Below are positions 32,401 through 42,600 of a DNA stretch of 64,000 bases, in pieces. The notes under the pieces were generated by a model. That model did no database searches. It worked only from the letters and a program-made list of their open reading frames with translations, and was not told the origin of the DNA. The translations under genes were made by a program, and so were the position numbers. This DNA is from Citrus sinensis (taxonomy: Eukaryota; Streptophyta; Magnoliopsida; Sapindales; Rutaceae). Every line of letters starts with the position of its first letter. Position 1 is the stretch's first letter. The DNA lies in contig NC_068557.1 of the NCBI RefSeq assembly GCF_022201045.2, positions 20,623,501 through 20,687,500 of the forward strand, read 5' to 3'.

Positions 32401-33023
32401 CAAGTGTTAAACAAAGACCATCCGAAATCAAATCGGCATACTAAAATTAATTTACAGACTGCAGATATTGTGAATCTTGAGCTATATGAGTTGATTCAAA
32501 TAGTCACCAACAACGCACTGGCCAGCGCTAATAATATTAATTAACAAATTCTCTTCCCACAACTGCGCAGATTTTCGAATTCTCAACCTTTTATTATTCC
32601 ATTTCAATTCCTTTATCATACCCTCCAAAGAAAATTCCGAATTAGATTAAGTTAGTGTGAGCTTATCCATTTGGTTTATGCACTCTTGGAATGGAAATCT
32701 ATTTTCCGAAAGATCTTGCTTGGCTTTCATGCTTTGGTGGGTCTTCGAGATCCTTTCGAGGATCTATATTGTGTTGAAGACATCTATTTTTTGTAACTAA
32801 TTTTTTAAAAAGGCAGAGCTGGATAAAATTTAAATTTCTAATTCTCACCAAGATTAGAACTCATTGCCAATCAAACATAACTGTTAGAAAACTACTCCAT
32901 TGGACCCTATAAACTGTATAAATGTGAATCTCTAAACTACTGTTAGTATCTGTGTTCTGAGACTCTGATAGATCTCATTGTACTTGCTCCGCAGCTCCTA
33001 CGCTGCGCAAAGAGCGCGCGCCC
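32401..33023. other. Upstream region of the DYW PPR gene
   Basis: About 600 bases without a gene; it probably contains the promoter and leader of the PPR gene at 33024. No distinctive element was recognised. Confidence 0.4.
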
Positions 33024-35093
33024 ATGCAAACGCAAACGCTGCAACACTCATCGCCAATTCATGCTCTCCAGAAGCATTTACCCTCTCGTCTTCACTGGAA
33101 TATTCTCAAATTCTCAAGCACTCACAAAGAAACCCAACAACTCCACGCCCTTTCCGTCAAGACCAACCTCATTTATCACTCCGGAATCTCTTCTCGCCTT
33201 CTCTCTCTTTACGTCGACCCTCATATCAATAACCTTCACTATGCTCGATCCATTTTTGATCGAGTTCTTCAACATCCCTCGTTGGTTCTCTACAACCTTC
33301 TCATCAAGTGCTACGTCTTTAACCAACGATCCCACGAAGCTTTAACTCTGTTTTGTGATTTGCTTCATCGGTTTTTGTTGCCTGATAATTTCACTTTGCC
33401 TTGTGTGATCAAGGGTGCTGCTAGATTAGGTGCTATTAAAGAAGGGAAGCAAATTCATGGGTTAGTTTTCAAACTTGGGTTTGGGTTTGATAAGTTTGTG
33501 TTGAGTAGTTTGGTTAGTATGTATGCTAAATTTGGTGAGATTGACCTGGGGAGGAGAGTTTTTGACGTGTTGGATGATAAGGATTTGGTGTCCTGGAATT
33601 GTTTGATCGACGGGTATGTAAAAAAGGGTGAGGTCGAGGTTGCGATGAAGCTGTTTGATGAAATGCCTGAGAGGGATTTGTTTTCTTGGACTTGTTTGGT
33701 TGATGGGTTTTCTAAATGTGGGAAAGTTGAGATTGCTAGAGAGATTTTTTATAGGATGCCAAATAGGAACTTGGTTTCATGGAATGCGATGATTAATGGG
33801 TATATGAAGGCAGGGGATGTTGATTCAGCATGTGAATTGTTTAATGACATGGAAATTAGGGATTTAATCACTTGGAATTCGATGATAGCTGGTTATGAGT
33901 TGAATGGAAGGTTTATGGAGGCTTTGGAATTCTTTGAGACCATGTTAAGAGGTGATGTTTTGCCTAATGATGCTACGTTAGTTAGTGCTCTCTCGGCCGT
34001 TGCTGGATTAGCTGTTCTTAATAAAGGAAGATGGATGCATTCTTACATTGTTAAAAATGGATTTGTTGTAGACGGTGTGCTTGGTACATTGTTGATACAA
34101 ATGTATTCCAAGTGCGGGAGCATAGAAAGTGCTCTCACAGTTTTTCGAGCTATTTCCAAGAAGAAGGTAGGACATTGGACTGCGATGATTGTAGGCTTGG
34201 GAATGCATGGGATGGCTACACAAGCTCTTTACCTATTTAATAAAATGTGTAGAATGGGAATGAAGCCTATTGCTATAACCTTTATTGGGGTTTTGAATGC
34301 TTGTAGTCATGCAGGTTTGGTCAATGATGGTCACCGGTATTTTAATATGATGATCAATGATTATGGAATTGAGCCAACAATTGAACACTATGGTTGCTTG
34401 GTGGACATTTTATGTCGAACTGGATATCTTGAAGAGGCAAAAAGTACCATTGGGAGTATGCCTATGAGACCAAACTTTGTCATTTGGATGAGTTTACTTA
34501 GTGGAGCAAGGAACCATGGAAATAAGGATATTGGTGAATATGCGGCTAACAATTTGATTAAGGTAGCTCCAGACACTATTGGATGCTATGTTGTCCTTTC
34601 TAATATATATGCTGCAGCTGGTCAGTGGGACAAAGTTTCAGAGGTCAGAGAAATGATGAAGAAGAGAGGATTCAGAAAAGACCCTGGTTCCAGTTCCATT
34701 GAGCATAGAGGTGTGCTTCATGAGTTTGTTGTGGGTGATAAGTCTCATCCCCAAACAGATGAGATACATTCCAAGTTGAGTGAAATGAGAAACAAATTGA
34801 AAGCTGCAGGGCATGTTCCAGACACGACTCAAGTTCTATTGTGTATTGAAGATCAAAAGGAGAAGGAAGCAGAATTGGAAAACCATAGTGAGAGGTTGGC
34901 TATTGCATTTGGTCTTATTAATGTCAAATCCAGAAGTCCTATTCGCATAGTGAAGAACCTTCGTGTTTGCAATGATTGTCATTCTGTAACAAAACTCCTT
35001 TCTGGTATTTATAATCGTGAAATTATTGTAAGAGATAATAGCCGTTTCCATCATTTCAAAAATGGATCTTGCTCCTGCAAGGACTTTTGGTGA
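33024..35093 (+). CDS. DYW-class pentatricopeptide repeat protein
   Basis: Intronless frame of 689 residues. After a ~50-residue N-terminus come PLS-type PPR repeats (~55-490), then E and E+ motifs (P-G-S-S-S-I-E..., ~565 onward) and a full DYW deaminase domain: H-S-E (zinc-binding H-x-E, ~627-629), C-N-D-C-H near 653 and a terminal C-S-C-K-D-F-W. DYW proteins recognise an RNA site in chloroplasts or mitochondria and convert C to U. Here the last three residues are D-F-W instead of D-Y-W, a common tolerated variant. All zinc-binding residues I can identify are present, so the enzyme is probably active. Target and organelle cannot be read with confidence; the N-terminus is not a clear-cut presequence. 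The start is the first Met of the frame; an overlapping frame at 32978 is a shadow. Confidence 0.93.
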   Translation: MQTQTLQHSSPIHALQKHLPSRLHWNILKFSSTHKETQQLHALSVKTNLIYHSGISSRLLSLYVDPHINNLHYARSIFDRVLQHPSLVLYNLLIKCYVFNQRSHEALTLFCDLLHRFLLPDNFTLPCVIKGAARLGAIKEGKQIHGLVFKLGFGFDKFVLSSLVSMYAKFGEIDLGRRVFDVLDDKDLVSWNCLIDGYVKKGEVEVAMKLFDEMPERDLFSWTCLVDGFSKCGKVEIAREIFYRMPNRNLVSWNAMINGYMKAGDVDSACELFNDMEIRDLITWNSMIAGYELNGRFMEALEFFETMLRGDVLPNDATLVSALSAVAGLAVLNKGRWMHSYIVKNGFVVDGVLGTLLIQMYSKCGSIESALTVFRAISKKKVGHWTAMIVGLGMHGMATQALYLFNKMCRMGMKPIAITFIGVLNACSHAGLVNDGHRYFNMMINDYGIEPTIEHYGCLVDILCRTGYLEEAKSTIGSMPMRPNFVIWMSLLSGARNHGNKDIGEYAANNLIKVAPDTIGCYVVLSNIYAAAGQWDKVSEVREMMKKRGFRKDPGSSSIEHRGVLHEFVVGDKSHPQTDEIHSKLSEMRNKLKAAGHVPDTTQVLLCIEDQKEKEAELENHSERLAIAFGLINVKSRSPIRIVKNLRVCNDCHSVTKLLSGIYNREIIVRDNSRFHHFKNGSCSCKDFW

Positions 35094-35379
35094 GTCTCTG
35101 GTGTCTTCTCAAGTATGAAGACTCTGATTAATTTGTTTTAGCATGCATTTAGTCTAAAGATGTTTCAGTTTCCAGTTGTCTCCGAAGTATCAATCAACAC
35201 TTTAAATTCTAAATCAACTTCTGAAATTCTGATGGAAATAAAAGATCAGGAGCATAGCATTTCTAATGGTAACATTACAGAGCTACTAGTAAGTCCATGA
35301 CAGAGTTTTCCACAAAAGCACATACGATAGATAGAATAATGTTACAGATGAAACAGACACCATCAAGTCATGAGTTTCT
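35094..35379. other. Convergent 3' UTRs of DYW PPR gene and LHCB2
   Basis: This 286-base gap between two converging stop codons presumably holds both 3' UTRs. Confidence 0.5.
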
Positions 35380-36422
35380 TCACTTTCCGGGAACAAAGTT
35401 AGTGGCATAAGCCCAGGCATTGTTGGCCACAGGATCAGCAATGTGGTCGTAGAGGTTCTCAATTGGACCCTTCCCAGTGACAATAGCCTGAACAAAGAAT
35501 CCAAACATGGAGAACATAGCCAGACGGCCATTCTTGAGCTCCTTGACCTTCAACTCAGCAAATTGATCGGGGTCATCAGCCAAACCAAGTGGGTCAAAAG
35601 CACCACCAGGGTAAAGTGGGTCAAGTCCTTCACCAAGAGGACCGCCACCAATTCTGTATCCTTCAACAAAACCCATGAGCACAACCTGGCAGGCCCAGAT
35701 AGCCAAAATGCTCTGAGCATGAATGAGGTTGGGGTTGCCAAGATAGTCAAGGCCACCTTCAGAGAAGATTTGAGCGCCAGCCTTGAACCAAACTGCTTCG
35801 CCGAACTTCACTCCATTCTTGGAGAGGATTTCAGGGAAGACGCAGCCAAGAGCTCCAAGCATTGCCCATCTGCTGTGGATCACCTCTAGCTCACGGTTCT
35901 TAGCAAATGTCTCGGGGTCTGCTGATAAACCAGCGGTATCCCAGCCATAGTCACCAGGGAACTCACCAGTCAAGTATGATGGTGTTTGCTCAGAGAATGG
36001 TCCCAAGTACTTTGGGCGGTCTGGGCCGTACCTGTTTGTCGATTACAGGTTTCTTTGATCAGATACTTGAGACTGCTTACGCTAGAATTACAATTTTTCT
36101 TGCGCCTAGAGCTTTTTGTTTTAAATTGAAGTTATGTCTGATCTCTTTATTTATTTTTACATAAGCTGAAAACTAATGGCATATCGGTAACCAAAATCAA
36201 ACATGCATGCCACGCTTGATAAAGAAGCAATAACACAAGCAAGCTTAGCAACTAAGAATGTGTAAAATGTAGTTACCAGATGCTCTGGGGAGTGGATTTG
36301 ACAGTCCTCCTCATGGTGATACGGCCACCGTCAGCAACTCCAACCTTGCGGACAAACTCATTGGATTGCCTCAAGGCGGTCTGGCCAGCAAATGCTGATT
36401 GTTGGATAGCAGAGGTTGCCAT
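35380..36422 (-). CDS. LHCB2: Light-harvesting chlorophyll a/b protein LHCB2 (LHCII type II)
   Basis: Two exons, 36422-36277 and 36031-35380, join within the Trp codon of S-I-W-Y-G-P-D and give 265 residues, the usual LHCB2 length. Residues 1-37 form the chloroplast transit peptide (M-A-T-S-A-I-Q-Q-S). The mature N-terminus R-R-T-V-K-S-T carries the Thr (residue 40) phosphorylated by STN7 during state transitions; R-R-T-V-K rather than R-K-T-x-x distinguishes LHCB2 from LHCB1. Chlorophyll-binding helices are visible as [16 protein letters not shown] and [14 protein letters not shown], with the W-Y-G-P-D-R trimerisation motif spanning the intron. The protein sits in thylakoid membranes as part of the photosystem II antenna. 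The single intron position is typical of type II genes. The upstream region has G-box and CCAAT elements. Confidence 0.97.
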
Positions 36423-36565
36423 ATGTTCTTATGCGAAAGCTTTTCCTTTTGTTGCTGAAGCTTCTTTTCGCACTCTGAATATGTTTAGGAGCTTAGTGTG
36501 AGATGGGTTATATCGGAAATGGGGAGATGTTGTGGATTAGGAAATCTACACGTCAGCAGCATCTA

Positions 36566-36570
36566 ATTGG
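36566..36570 (-). promoter_or_regulatory. CCAAT box upstream of LHCB2
   Basis: The minus strand reads AACCAATTAG about 145 bases upstream of the LHCB2 start codon. A TATA-like GATATAACC occurs nearer the gene at ~36507-36515, fitting a normal light-regulated promoter layout. Confidence 0.45.
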
Positions 36571-36633
36571 TTGTGGTAATGGATGTGGATTTCCATGTAG
36601 ATTTTTTCTGATTATAAAGAGGTTGGATTTATG

Positions 36634-36641
36634 CCACGTGG
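36634..36641. promoter_or_regulatory. Palindromic G-box (CCACGTGG) upstream of LHCB2
   Basis: A perfect CCACGTGG lies ~212 bases upstream of the LHCB2 start. G-boxes of this type bind bZIP and bHLH factors such as HY5 and PIFs and are common in light-regulated LHC promoters. Function is inferred from position. Confidence 0.6.
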
Positions 36642-36699
36642 GATTTGAAAGATCTTGTGGGCGCCATGTCTTCAACAGAGAATAGTGGCCACAAGATAA

Positions 36700-37148
36700 T
36701 CGTATGTAAAATTGGCTGGTAGCTCAATGCCAGAAAATTGATCCATTGAAAAATCTGGTGTGTCCTTTAACTTATCACATAATTTTTCAACATATCTAGG
36801 TTTTTTAAATATTAGCTCATAAATTCAAAGGATGAGATAATTATTGAGTACTTTCAAAGCCATTCAATAGTACATCTCTTTGCATATCTTACGTTTCCCA
36901 TATGTTACTGAAGTCCAAATGGGAATTGCTTAATATGGAAAGAGCCAGTAGCATCATTGGAATAAACAAAAAATTTATTACTGTTTATTTATTTACAACG
37001 TCGAGAAAGCCCAACTAGCTAGGAAAGGCAGGCTTCTCCGATACATGATCAATGAAGTGGGACTATTAACATAGCAGCATCAAACAAGACGATGATTCTG
37101 GTTTACTTTCAAGGCTATGTGGCCTCTTCTACTCTGTTCTGCTATAAC
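36700..37148. other. Intergenic between LHCB2 promoter and Ca-ATPase homologue 3' end
   Basis: No gene. It contains a GATAAG-type element on the minus strand (~36765, ~560 bases from the photosynthetic gene's exon 1 end side) and the probable 3' UTR of the ATPase homologue near 37000-37148. Confidence 0.4.
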
Positions 37149-40100
37149 CTAGCGAAAAGTGAAGGAATTATCTGGGTTGTAATAGTGAGATATAGAGATG
37201 TAAAGGAACATTGAAAAGGGGATACTCAGAAACGAAACATATGGCCGATGCTGCTGCCTCCTTGAGAACTCTAGCCTTAAAATACCAGACAAGGACCGGT
37301 CTAAGAATGAATCTGCAATGAAGTTTACAGCACGATGAATACCCCATGGCAGTACAGCTAAAATGAAACAGATGCCCCACTGCATCCCATTCAACCTCTG
37401 GTAACCAGCTAGGCTTGTTGCAAACTCAACCACCAGTACTTGCGCAGCTATAACAATCAGGAAAACCATGAGAACGTTAAATTTTTTTAGGACAACTGGT
37501 AGCACCGCCTTCTTTAGTAGGCGCATGGCATCGAACTGATTGAAAACCTGGCAGAGTGTGAAGCTATTGAAGGTCATTGCTTTTCGAATGTCTCTGTTCA
37601 TGCCAGGGATGACCTGCCCTGCAAACTGAAAGATCAGGAAGACACCAACCTGGCATAGAACTTGAACTGCTGTGTGTTTCCACATCACTTTGTCAAGAAG
37701 TGACTTGGTCCTCCTAGCCGGTGGATTGGTGACGGGTTCCTGGTCTTTGAACTCCATTCTCATAATGAGGCCACCCAGCATATACATAATGCTGTATACC
37801 CAAATCAACTGAATTGATGTTATAGGGGATTCCTCCAAAATCAATGTTGTGACCAAGGTTATAAGCAAGCCAGAGGCACATCCAGTCAGCTGAAGTTTAG
37901 TGAACTTCTGAATGTTGCAGTAAGCACACCTGCCTAGCTTCAAAATTGGAAGCAATGAACCAACAGCTGATATTACAATGTCAGAGCACTCTCTGGCCAT
38001 TTCAGTGCACTTATTCTCCTCAGTGATCCCTACATCGGCTTCTTTTAAAGCTGGAGTATCTCTGGTTGATGACCCTCCAAAGAAGGCAACAACATGACCT
38101 TTTTCTTTCACGCTCTGAACAAGAAGAAGCTTGTCATCAGCTAGGCAACTGCCCATTAAAGTCATTGAATCCAATTTGGCCATCCTTTCAGTGGAATTCA
38201 GTTCTCGGAATTGTTCACCTTCAAGTGCTATATCATTAGACTCCGGCCTAAAATTTCCAAGTTCGCATGCTACTTCTGTGACTGCTAAAAGTTCATCCTC
38301 TGACACCAATATTATTCGTACACCAGCATTTCTGAGAGCTTCAACTGTTGATTTGATCTCTTCTCTCAGACCCGCCAATGCCAGCAAGTGTAACCCATTT
38401 TCTTTAATTTCCGAAACCTCTGTTTGACCACAAGCAAATGCTATGGGTCTGAGACCACTGTCCTCCATATCTTTGATCAATTTCTGAAATCTTCTTTTCT
38501 CACCTTTGATTTCAAAACTTTTCCCCTCGCTATCATAGTAGTATGAACACATGTTCAGTATTGTTGATGCAGTTCCACTCCAGTGCATATGCATAATTTT
38601 ATCTTCATCACCACCATTAATCTTCACCAGAACCCCACAAACTTTGTTATTAGAGCTCAATTTTCTATGCTCTAGGACGGAAAGATTCTGATCCACAAAC
38701 TCCACATTCAAACTCCTTGATTTTGCCCAAGAAACCAGCCAATCGGTCGTTGGCCAGAGAGAAATCTCAGGCACAAGTACCGATGCTCCAATTCCTCGCT
38801 CAAGAGCTTGAAGAACTGCTTGGTTGATTTCAGAGGCCACATCATTGTTCACATCCTTTTCACCAATACAAAATTTGCTAACATCTACACGGTTACACAC
38901 GAGACCACCAGTCACATCAATGCAGATAACTGAAGCAATACCCATCGTGGCACCGGCTGATAAATTCTGAGGTTTTGCATGATGATTTATCAACAGTTTG
39001 TCATTCCAGAAAAAGAGGGAAACTGTAATCACAAACGGCATGCCATGCTGTACTGCTATCGCTACCACAGTAAGGGCGCTTACCAAAATGCTAATTTTTC
39101 CTTGAGGTTTTAACAAAAACCTCTCAAAGATCTTCATCACCGTCCCCACCGAAACATTTCCCTTCAGTTCAGGCAATTCATGATCATCGCCACTGTGTTT
39201 CCTCCACAATAAGCGTATAAGTGCCACAAGAGCAATTAGCACAGTGACAGCAAGAGAAAGATTCTCCATATAAGCGTTGGGTTTTTCCGTCTGAGCTTCT
39301 AGCAGCGTCTTCTCGTTAGGATCCTGGCTCACTGATCTCAGCACCTGGCCAGATGCTATGTTCCCCCCAACTGATATCAGGAGCATAGTACCATGCCCCT
39401 CCATCACCTTTGAACCAGAGAACAGGAAGGGGTTTCGATCAGGATCAATTTCGGAGTTTAGCACATCATCCAACATTAAACCATCGCTGTTCACAACCAA
39501 GCCATCACCAGGAACTCGATCCCCCTTCGCCAACCGCACTACATCGCCCTTTAGCAGATTGGATACGGCAATGAGTTGTTCTCTCCCGCTTCTTACAACT
39601 TTCACTTCCAATTTGTTTTTCTCCTCCCATTGCTTCTTCTCCAGCTTTCTTGCTCGGCGAAAATTGGTTACTGCCGGAAAAGTAAGAAGCACAAAAACTG
39701 CAATCAGTATAGCAGCCCCATCATGCCACCCGTCTTTAGGCCCCTGCTCTATGGTTCCGGTGACAAATGACAGGGCAGCCGCAACTAACAGGAGGAGAAT
39801 GTTGAAATTGTTGCTAGCCTTGAGTAAGAACAAGAAAAACTCTCTTGCATGATTTGGTTTGATTGTGTTCCAAATCTGCGGCTGTGGCAATTGGTCACCC
39901 TGGATTCCATGCTCCAAGTGGGAACCAAAGGCTGACGCAACTTTTTCAGGACCACCAATTTCCTTAAGCAAATTCAGGTTCCTCGCTTTCACAATCCGGT
40001 CAAGAAGGTCAGGAAGTATCCGGTCTTCACTCTTTTCTTCCTCCACAATCTCGGACGGAATGTCAATGGCATGTCGAGATTGAGTGGACAGGTTTCTACA

Positions 40101-40586
40101 GAGTCCCTGTTCAACAGATGATGTTGGCACAGGAGCATAACTTGTAGTCGAACTTGAAGCTCCTTGATCCTTGAAAGATCTTCTGGAAAAACTGTTGCAG
40201 GCTTTTGAGACAACGTTGATGAAGCCATTTTCGGGAACGGCACTGTCAGTGTTTGAGGGTTCCTGCTGCAGAGAATCTGAGTCGTTTTCTTGATTTACAA
40301 GTAGGGGTGATGAAGACGTTGGTGATGGCAGTAAATCTTGTCCGGGGAAACAAGTTGTTTTCTTCAGAGAAACAATAATGCCCACAGTTATGCTCCGGCG
40401 CCAGAGACGGGCATACTTGTGAGACGGGGAGGTAGAACTGGTGGTGGTTGCGGTAGTGGTGGCGGAGGCAGTGACGAGCAAGCCAGCGCCGAGAGCATTG
40501 CCATTGCTGTCACAACTTTGATTGTTGGTGTTTGTGCGAAACATGTTTTTTAATCCAAGCAGCTGCGGAGGGAGTAAAAGAGACAA
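37149..40586 (-). CDS. P2B Ca-ATPase-like protein lacking catalytic motifs (pseudo-ATPase)
   Basis: Intact intronless frame of 1145 residues, related to plant ACA12/13-type plasma-membrane Ca-ATPases (intronless as in that subgroup). A long Ser/Thr-rich N-terminus includes a basic R-L-W-R-R...S-L-K-K stretch (~60-77) like a calmodulin-binding autoinhibitor. About ten membrane helices are recognisable. Every catalytic motif is altered. TGES reads N-S-E-I (377-380). The helix-4 P-E-G-L-P reads Q-H-G-M-P (513-517). D-K-T-G-T-L-T reads D-V-T-G-G-L-V (from D557). The nucleotide-site K-G-A reads S-G-T (670-672). T-G-D-N reads V-S-E-D (761-764). T-G-D-G-x-N-D reads F-G-G-S-S-T-R-D (836-843). The helix-6 Asn and Asp ligands are Tyr931 and Tyr935. 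The structural framework between motifs stays well conserved. ATP-driven Ca transport is therefore unlikely; a regulatory or scaffold role is inference. Confidence 0.88.
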   Translation of the reverse strand: MSLLLPPQLLGLKNMFRTNTNNQSCDSNGNALGAGLLVTASATTTATTTSSTSPSHKYARLWRRSITVGIIVSLKKTTCFPGQDLLPSPTSSSPLLVNQENDSDSLQQEPSNTDSAVPENGFINVVSKACNSFSRRSFKDQGASSSTTSYAPVPTSSVEQGLCRNLSTQSRHAIDIPSEIVEEEKSEDRILPDLLDRIVKARNLNLLKEIGGPEKVASAFGSHLEHGIQGDQLPQPQIWNTIKPNHAREFFLFLLKASNNFNILLLLVAAALSFVTGTIEQGPKDGWHDGAAILIAVFVLLTFPAVTNFRRARKLEKKQWEEKNKLEVKVVRSGREQLIAVSNLLKGDVVRLAKGDRVPGDGLVVNSDGLMLDDVLNSEIDPDRNPFLFSGSKVMEGHGTMLLISVGGNIASGQVLRSVSQDPNEKTLLEAQTEKPNAYMENLSLAVTVLIALVALIRLLWRKHSGDDHELPELKGNVSVGTVMKIFERFLLKPQGKISILVSALTVVAIAVQHGMPFVITVSLFFWNDKLLINHHAKPQNLSAGATMGIASVICIDVTGGLVCNRVDVSKFCIGEKDVNNDVASEINQAVLQALERGIGASVLVPEISLWPTTDWLVSWAKSRSLNVEFVDQNLSVLEHRKLSSNNKVCGVLVKINGGDEDKIMHMHWSGTASTILNMCSYYYDSEGKSFEIKGEKRRFQKLIKDMEDSGLRPIAFACGQTEVSEIKENGLHLLALAGLREEIKSTVEALRNAGVRIILVSEDELLAVTEVACELGNFRPESNDIALEGEQFRELNSTERMAKLDSMTLMGSCLADDKLLLVQSVKEKGHVVAFFGGSSTRDTPALKEADVGITEENKCTEMARECSDIVISAVGSLLPILKLGRCAYCNIQKFTKLQLTGCASGLLITLVTTLILEESPITSIQLIWVYSIMYMLGGLIMRMEFKDQEPVTNPPARRTKSLLDKVMWKHTAVQVLCQVGVFLIFQFAGQVIPGMNRDIRKAMTFNSFTLCQVFNQFDAMRLLKKAVLPVVLKKFNVLMVFLIVIAAQVLVVEFATSLAGYQRLNGMQWGICFILAVLPWGIHRAVNFIADSFLDRSLSGILRLEFSRRQQHRPYVSFLSIPFSMFLYISISHYYNPDNSFTFR

Positions 40587-42600
40587 AACGAGAACCAGAA
40601 ACAGAAACTACCAAGAGTCCAATTCAAGTTTCAGCCAATGATGGTTGAGTCGAGTGATTTGACAGCTTCACGAATTTTTCTTTTCACTTATGGAGAAAGG
40701 CTGGAAAAGTCTGATGATTGGCAAGAAAAAAAAAAGGTTTCCTTTTTTAGTGAAGCGAGCAGCGACGAGGAGAAGCACCTGCATTATGCTAATTATTGAA
40801 AGAAGCTAGGTTCTTTCTAGAACTGAAAGCAGAAGATACATTGAAAGGCAGTTGAAGTTACCAAGTAACAACTGATGTGTTAAAAGCACTTGCCCGCAAA
40901 TGCTTTTTCAATCAAAATATAAGGCACGGAATTGTTGGGCGTTAATAGATGTTATCTATATAGCCGGCCTCCCTTCCGCGTACGTCGCACATGCCGCGTT
41001 TTTTGATAAGAGCAGAACGTAAGAATTTAATCTTAATGCAATGACGTCTGATTTTTTTGGATTAAGATTGATTAGAAAAAAAAAAAAAAAAATTCATATT
41101 GTAATGAGGCTTAACATTAGGCTTACGTTAAATTTTATAGGGTATTTTAGTTTTAGGCACCAAAAGTCTAGCAAGTTGCAAGAGAGAAGAGATGACCCGC
41201 CTCGGCTCTTAAAACGCTTTTGCGTCAACAGCTACACTTTTTCCACAACGTGGGCGCGTATACGCTTAGCAAGTAATAATAGCCAGGTAATTCTTGAGGG
41301 GGAAAAATGGTACAAAAAGGGACTTTGAAAACCAAAAAAAAAAGTCGTATTCATGCGTACAAAACTACAAATGAACCCCTTTAGCCTCGTACGGTGCGGT
41401 GAAATCAATACACAATACTCATGCCACTAACAACTTTTCCTTTCCCATGTCCTATTTAGATTAATTAATGGAAAGTGTTCTAGAAAAGAAAAATGCTCAA
41501 GGTCAAAAGACACACCTAGCTACCAAATGCGGCCTTTCGCAAGCTTGAAAATACAAATTCAAGGTTAAACCGACGCGGTTTAGTCATAGCTAGTGAATAC
41601 TGGTTTGGTTTTTATTTTGGCTTAAGAATTTACTTAGTGCTTATATTTTAAAGAATAACTCAAAACATTCCTATAATTAAATATATCATATTCTTACCCT
41701 TATTTTTTTTCTTTTATAATAATACATTTCCAATAATATTATTGATATTAATTAATTTATCTATAAAAAAATTAATTAACAAATTAACTAATAATTATTT
41801 ATTAACAAATTAACCAATAAACATCAATGTGAAAGAACTAATGTTTTTTTAAACATGTGCAATAATCTTACTAGTAATTATTTTATAAAAAATTCATTTA
41901 CAAAATTAATTCTAAAAATAAATTAATAATATAAAAAAATTATACAATTTTTTATGTTACTTTTAAAGTTAATTTGATAAATTATCATTTTTTTCTTTTT
42001 ATCAACAACCCAAAAATATTTTTGCAACAACATTACTATAAAAGAAAATAAAAATAAAGGATAAAGGTGTAGTACATTAACAACAAGAATGTCATAAGCT
42101 ATTTTTTTTCAAATCTAAAAATTAAACGAACACTTAACTCAAAATATAAGAACTAAACAAGCATTCACCCGTTATAGTTTAGCACTATTGCATCTAGGGC
42201 CTAAACAACGCTCTGCATCTCGGTCTCAATTTAGATAGTATATCAATCCGGACACAATTTTGATTTCTTGATTTCTTTTTGTACATCATATCCATATTTT
42301 TGATACGTAGGAATGCGCACACTGGATAAAGACTCCATAGGTAAACTACACAATTAAAAATGAAGCGCACCTGCTGTGACGAGACAGTCTTTAAATCTGT
42401 CATGGTCAAATTTGAAGTCCTGCTGTAAAGTTATCATCATCTGTGAGAGGATCAGTTGGGTTAATTCACCATTATAGAAAATATTTACAAGTCTCTAAGA
42501 CGGCAAAACATGCTGAGCTACTAAATCTCAGCACAATTTTACAAGTTTTAACAAGAGTAATATAGGAAAACTGGTGAGTGTGTACCATTCAAAATCAATG
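40587..42600. other. Intergenic with possible fold-back repeat
   Basis: 40587-41000 likely holds the leader and promoter of the ATPase homologue. 41040-41330 has a 95-codon frame with no recognisable similarity, judged chance. 41620-42170 looks like a long AT-rich inverted-repeat element (listed separately). 42430-42600 is probably the NUP133 3' UTR. Confidence 0.45.
41620..42175. repeat. AT-rich inverted-repeat element, possibly related to the MITE at 28653
   Basis: The left side reads TTAGTGCTTATATTTTAAAG and the right side, on the other strand, TTAGTTCTTATATTTTGAGT. Further imperfect pairing extends inward (CTTACCCTTATTTT.. against CCTTTATTTTTATT..). The terminal phrase resembles that of the Mutator-type MITE at 28653-29272 (TTAGTCCTTATATTTTAAAG). 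No target duplication was identified. Confidence 0.4.

Noticed and set aside
32200-32544. 114-codon frame on the + strand
   Set aside because: It runs through the right arm of an AT-rich fold-back repeat and has no recognisable domain.
39358-39852. 164-codon frame on the + strand
   Set aside because: It lies antisense inside the intact ATPase-like frame and its sequence mirrors that gene's codons; it has no similarity of its own.
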